Source: Burkholderiales bacterium
GTDB lineage: Bacteria > Pseudomonadota > Gammaproteobacteria > Burkholderiales > Burkholderiaceae_C
Direction: 5' to 3'
Assembly (NCBI GenBank): GCA_025354615.1
Contig: JANXMO010000331.1
Span: forward strand, 1 to 6,576
DNA: 6,576 bases
The translations under genes and the position numbers were made by a program. Under the pieces are notes generated by a model. The model was not told the origin of the DNA and made no database searches. It saw nothing but the letters and a program-made list of their open reading frames with translations. Below are positions 5,276 through 6,576 of the stretch, one piece after another (the first letter of the stretch is position 1; every line of letters begins with the position of its first letter).

Positions 5276-6099
5276 AGCGCGGGGCAGCGGTCAAGACCGA
5301 AATGGCGCCGGCCACCGTCAGCGAGGCCGACGGCGTGCGCTACCTGCACCTTGGAACGCCGTGGGTGCAGGGCGCCATGCGCCTGCGCAAGCCGCTGGCG
5401 CTGGAGCTGGAATATGTGCAGCGCATGATGGTGTGGCTTTTGATGATGCCCGGCGAGGCGATGGATGAAGAAGCAGAAGCGCCGCAGAAGACGCCCGGCC
5501 ACGCGGTGCAGTTCGGTCTTGGCGCCGCGTCGATCAGTCGCTTCACTCATGGCGTGCTGCGCATGCAAACCACGGCGGTCGAGTGCAACCCGTCGGTCAT
5601 CCACGTCTGCCGGCTGTGCTTTCACTTGCCTGACGACAGCGCGCGCTTTCGCGTCGTCGAACAAGACGCCGGCGCGTACGCGGCCGACGCGGCGCACGCC
5701 GGCAGCGCACAAGCCTTGTGCGTTGACCTGTACGACGACGATGCCGCCAGCCCGGTGCTTGACAGCGCAGCGTTCTACCAGGACTGCCACCGCCTGCTGG
5801 CGCCGCACGGCGTGATGACCGTCAACCTGTTCGGGCGTGACGCCAGCTTCGCCCGCAGCGCACGGCGCATTGCCGATGCCTTCGGCGATGCGCACGTCTT
5901 CAGCCTGCGGCCCACGCGCGAGGGCAATACCGTGGTGGCGGGCCTGAAAGGCTTTACGCTGCCGGCTCCTGAGGTTTTGGCCGCGCGTGCCGACAACATT
6001 GAATCGCGGTTCAAACTGCCCGCCAAGAAATGGCTGAAGATGATTCGACCTTACGTTGCTGATCCGCCCGCCGCCTTTGTCGACAAGCCCGCCCGATGA
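5272..6099 (+). CDS. Spermidine-synthase-like protein (SAM-fold), substrate uncertain
   Basis: This 275-residue protein has the spermidine-synthase/methyltransferase Rossmann fold. VQFGLGAASISRF (from 79) is the glycine-rich nucleotide loop, Glu104 in TAVECNPSVI the ribose-contact acid, Asp132 in EQDAGAY an adenine-side acid, and VDLYDDDAASPVLDSAAFY (151-169) lies where aminopropyltransferases carry their catalytic Asp region. Asp152 and Asp155 could correspond to those acids, but the usual DPxGPA stretch is absent. The YHE motif that contacts the polyamine in true SpeE is replaced by ELEYVQRMMVW (about 45-55). A canonical putrescine aminopropyltransferase is therefore doubtful, and similar proteins in Burkholderiales carry the automatic label spermidine synthase. 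ATG 5272 overlaps the glycosylase stop (ATGA) and is preferred over the longer upstream frame from 5137, which would lie inside the glycosylase gene. No strong Shine-Dalgarno is seen, so translation is probably coupled. No signal peptide is present. Confidence 0.8.
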   Translation: MKRGAAVKTEMAPATVSEADGVRYLHLGTPWVQGAMRLRKPLALELEYVQRMMVWLLMMPGEAMDEEAEAPQKTPGHAVQFGLGAASISRFTHGVLRMQTTAVECNPSVIHVCRLCFHLPDDSARFRVVEQDAGAYAADAAHAGSAQALCVDLYDDDAASPVLDSAAFYQDCHRLLAPHGVMTVNLFGRDASFARSARRIADAFGDAHVFSLRPTREGNTVVAGLKGFTLPAPEVLAARADNIESRFKLPAKKWLKMIRPYVADPPAAFVDKPAR

Positions 6100-6576
6100 A
6101 AACCGTTGACCTGCCGCGGCCCAAGGCCGCCGTGCCCGCGCCCACGGGTCGCCTGGATTGGCGCTTGCTGGTCGACTGGCTGCGCGAAGACGGCTGGATC
6201 AGCGCCGAGGAAGCCGAGCGCACCGTCAAGCGCTTTGGCGCCGCCCAGAGCGCGCAGCACCCGCTGGTACGGCTGGGCACTTTGGGTTTTCAGCGTCCCG
6301 GTTCCACCAAGCCGCTTGACGTCGAGGCGCTGACCGAATGGCTGGCCACGCGCTGCGGGCTGGCTTATTTGAAGATCGACCCGCTGAAGGTCGACGTCGG
6401 CCGGGTGGCCGATGTGATGAGCATCAACTACGCCGAGCGCCGCCGCGCGCTGCCGCTGCAGTTCGGCCTGACGGAAGTGACGGTCGCCACCTGCGAGCCG
6501 TTCGATCTGGGCTGGGTGGCGGAAATCGAGGCGCACACCCGCAAAACGCTGCGCCTGGTGCTGGTCAGCCCACTCA
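6096..6576 (+). CDS. GspE/PilB-type secretion or pilus ATPase, N-terminal part, 3' end outside window
   Basis: The frame starts at ATG 6096, overlapping the previous stop as ATGA, and stays open to the window edge (160 residues). It is the N-terminal domain of a GspE/PilB-family ATPase, the cytoplasmic motor of type II secretion and type IV pili. Residues about 74-160 match the GspE_N (MshEN-like) domain: LTEWLATRCGLAYLKIDPLK (79-98), VADVMSINYAERRRALPLQF (104-123), VTVATCEPFDLGWVAEIE (128-145) and VLVSPL at the edge. A Pro/Ala-rich start (1-18) precedes a helical stretch, LDWRLLVDWLREDGWIS. In some relatives this domain type binds cyclic-di-GMP, which would link it to the two upstream signalling genes, but the diagnostic repeats cannot be confirmed from this fragment. 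The Walker A and B motifs lie beyond the window. Whether it drives secretion, pili or another system cannot be told. Confidence 0.87.
   Translation, partial: MKTVDLPRPKAAVPAPTGRLDWRLLVDWLREDGWISAEEAERTVKRFGAAQSAQHPLVRLGTLGFQRPGSTKPLDVEALTEWLATRCGLAYLKIDPLKVDVGRVADVMSINYAERRRALPLQFGLTEVTVATCEPFDLGWVAEIEAHTRKTLRLVLVSPL

Noticed and set aside
5008..5895. - strand open frame of 295 codons across the glycosylase and SpeE-like genes
   Set aside because: It spans two real genes in antisense, has no motif and has low-complexity composition.

Overview
This is a GC-rich window with dense coding and strong third-position G/C. Every gene resembles families common in beta-proteobacteria, so I infer a member of Burkholderiales (Comamonadaceae or a related group). 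That placement is an impression from protein families, not a phylogenetic test. I see no rRNA, tRNA, CRISPR array, insertion sequence or prophage gene.

Layout. (1) At 1-669 (+) is the C-terminal part of a bacterial glycogen synthase, GlgA, cut by the window edge. (2) At 670-1032 is a gap of about 360 bases without a convincing gene. It carries a possible flagellar-type (sigma-28) -10 element, two weak overlapping small ORFs and a short direct repeat just before the next gene. (3) At 1033-2640 (+) is a cytosolic diguanylate cyclase with a long helical TPR-like N-terminus and a C-terminal GGDEF domain, with active site and inhibitory site intact. (4) At 2657-3787 (-), convergent with it and 16 bases away, is an HD-GYP-family protein. 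Its HD dyad is replaced by Met-Asn, while the other expected metal ligands and the GYP motif remain. (5) At 3788-3914 is a divergent intergenic region with the leader and promoter of the HD-GYP-like gene and the start of the next transcription unit. (6) From 3915 to the end (+) four genes are chained by three identical 4-base ATGA overlaps: a TatD-family metal-dependent hydrolase, a uracil-DNA-glycosylase-superfamily (deoxyinosine glycosylase-like) protein, a spermidine-synthase-like protein, and the N-terminus of a GspE/PilB-type secretion or pilus ATPase, cut by the window edge.

How the genes may work together. The GGDEF and HD-GYP-like proteins form a neighbouring pair from the cyclic-di-GMP world. 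One looks able to make the messenger. The other looks like a former phosphodiesterase that may now bind or sense rather than hydrolyse. Both have an 8-base GCCGATAT element upstream in the correct orientation, which would fit flagellar-regulon control; this is a hypothesis. In the four-gene chain the first two products are both plausible DNA-processing or repair enzymes, while the third and fourth have no obvious shared job with them. The overlaps imply translational coupling and probably one mRNA.

I did not find a wholly new system. The most interesting points are the HD-to-MN substitution in an otherwise intact HD-GYP framework, the possible shared sigma-28 control of the pair, a possible alternative-hairpin leader over the start codon of the HD-GYP-like gene, and the loss of polyamine-binding residues in the spermidine-synthase-like protein.
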